Source: Verrucomicrobiota bacterium (GTDB lineage: Bacteria; Verrucomicrobiota; Verrucomicrobiia; Opitutales; Opitutaceae). From it: a stretch of DNA of 64,000 nucleotides. The first letter of the stretch is position 1; every line of letters begins with the position of its first letter. The stretch is taken from positions 1 to 64,000 of the forward strand of contig QNAI01000001.1 in NCBI GenBank assembly GCA_003641745.1, written 5' to 3'. The notes under the pieces are model-generated. The model was given only the letters and a program-made list of their open reading frames with translations, searched no databases and was not told where the DNA came from. The translations under genes were made by a program, and so were the position numbers. Below are positions 63,492 through 64,000 of this stretch, in pieces.

Positions 63492-64000
63492 ATGAAGATT
63501 CAACCTGACCCGATCGTAAGGGTCAAATTGAAGGTCCGAAACCTGTTTACAGCGGTTCTCGCCTGTCTCCTGGTCGGTTGTGCGAGCAAGGAAGAGATAT
63601 TCAATCGGAGTTTCCAACAAGCCAATGACATGGCAGATGCGGGAGAGTTCGCTGCTGCGATCGAAATTCTAGTCCCCCTGAACGAAGAAAAGCCCGACTT
63701 CATGCCGGTGGTTGAAGCGCTGGCTTTCGCCTACGCCGGAAACGGAGACCATACCCTGGCCGCGTGGCATATGATCCAGTTGGCCGATCTGGATCCTTCC
63801 CAGCCCGATCTCAGACTTCTGGCCGCCGAATCTCTGGAAACAGCGGGAGATCCGATCGCCGCAATCGAGCAGTACCGGATTTATGTCAAAACCGATTCCC
63901 AGGATTCCCAGGCATGGAACCACCTCGCCGGTCTCTACCGGGAGACCGGAAATGCTCGGGGTGCGGTCGAGTCCCTGCTATCCAAACAGACGCTCGATCC
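63492..64000 (+). CDS. TPR-repeat lipoprotein (3' partial)
   Basis: The frame is open to the window edge (169 codons visible). The N-terminus has a basic segment, hydrophobic core and lipobox LLVGC (lipid Cys at 28), so it is membrane-anchored in the periplasm. Tetratricopeptide repeats follow: ANDMADAGEFAAAIEIL, VEALAFAYAGNGDHTLAAWHM, LAAESLETAGDPIAAIEQY and NHLAGLYRETGNARGAVESL. A scaffold role in envelope assembly or secretion is likely; the partner is unknown. Confidence 0.85.
   Translation, partial: MKIQPDPIVRVKLKVRNLFTAVLACLLVGCASKEEIFNRSFQQANDMADAGEFAAAIEILVPLNEEKPDFMPVVEALAFAYAGNGDHTLAAWHMIQLADLDPSQPDLRLLAAESLETAGDPIAAIEQYRIYVKTDSQDSQAWNHLAGLYRETGNARGAVESLLSKQTLD

Overview
The window is a gene-dense, GC-rich stretch of a Gram-negative bacterial chromosome. 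Gene content (outer-membrane bridge proteins, LolA-like and TolB-like envelope proteins, purSQLFM with long PurF and PurA variants, CXXC-less L33, menaquinone genes) and the intergenic repeats suggest Verrucomicrobiota, probably Opitutae-like. That placement is an inference from protein style, not a database match. No rRNA, tRNA, CRISPR array, prophage or complete insertion sequence was seen.

Layout. 1-1756: two sugar ABC permeases, the first cut by the window edge. 1884-10727: housekeeping and envelope genes (mtaB, msrA, a RibBA-type protein with a degenerate GTP cyclohydrolase half, DUF302, DUF4412, a LolA-like protein, prfC, a Nudix hydrolase). 10771-23698: eleven genes all on the minus strand. 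In transcription order these are an ACP-dehydratase fusion, a ketoacyl synthase, an SDR, an MGDG-synthase-type glycosyltransferase, three more glycosyltransferases, an alpha-oxoamine synthase, and then a YdbH-YnbE-YdbL trio, the E. coli intermembrane lipid bridge. A fifth glycosyltransferase is divergent at the head, followed by a sugar-nucleotide epimerase and glmS. 28225-33878: polX, menE, menC, guaB. 33949-36911: nnrS with an FNR/NNR-type box, and a long purA. 37013-46437: rpmB, cysH, a repeat-filled gap, valS, glnD and a GAF histidine kinase. 46452-53639: an HNH gene and a purS-purQ-purL-purF-purM operon. 53836-59381: xer recombinase, infA, tadA, sodA, tolB, a palindromic MITE-like element and mrp. 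59745-64000: a small conserved-looking protein, rpmG, an EIIA/PK-C-like/diadenylate-cyclase fusion, nuoA, a DUF362-like secreted protein and a truncated TPR lipoprotein gene.

The strongest candidate for an undescribed system is the 10.8-23.7 kb array. A glycosylated, probably sphingoid or oxoamine-derived lipid could be built by the first eight genes and moved to the outer membrane by the co-oriented YdbH/YnbE/YdbL bridge. The second is a three-domain protein joining a PTS EIIA sensor domain to a c-di-AMP synthase domain. Start codons in this genome are often GTG or TTG with weak Shine-Dalgarno sequences, so several starts were chosen from family N-termini.
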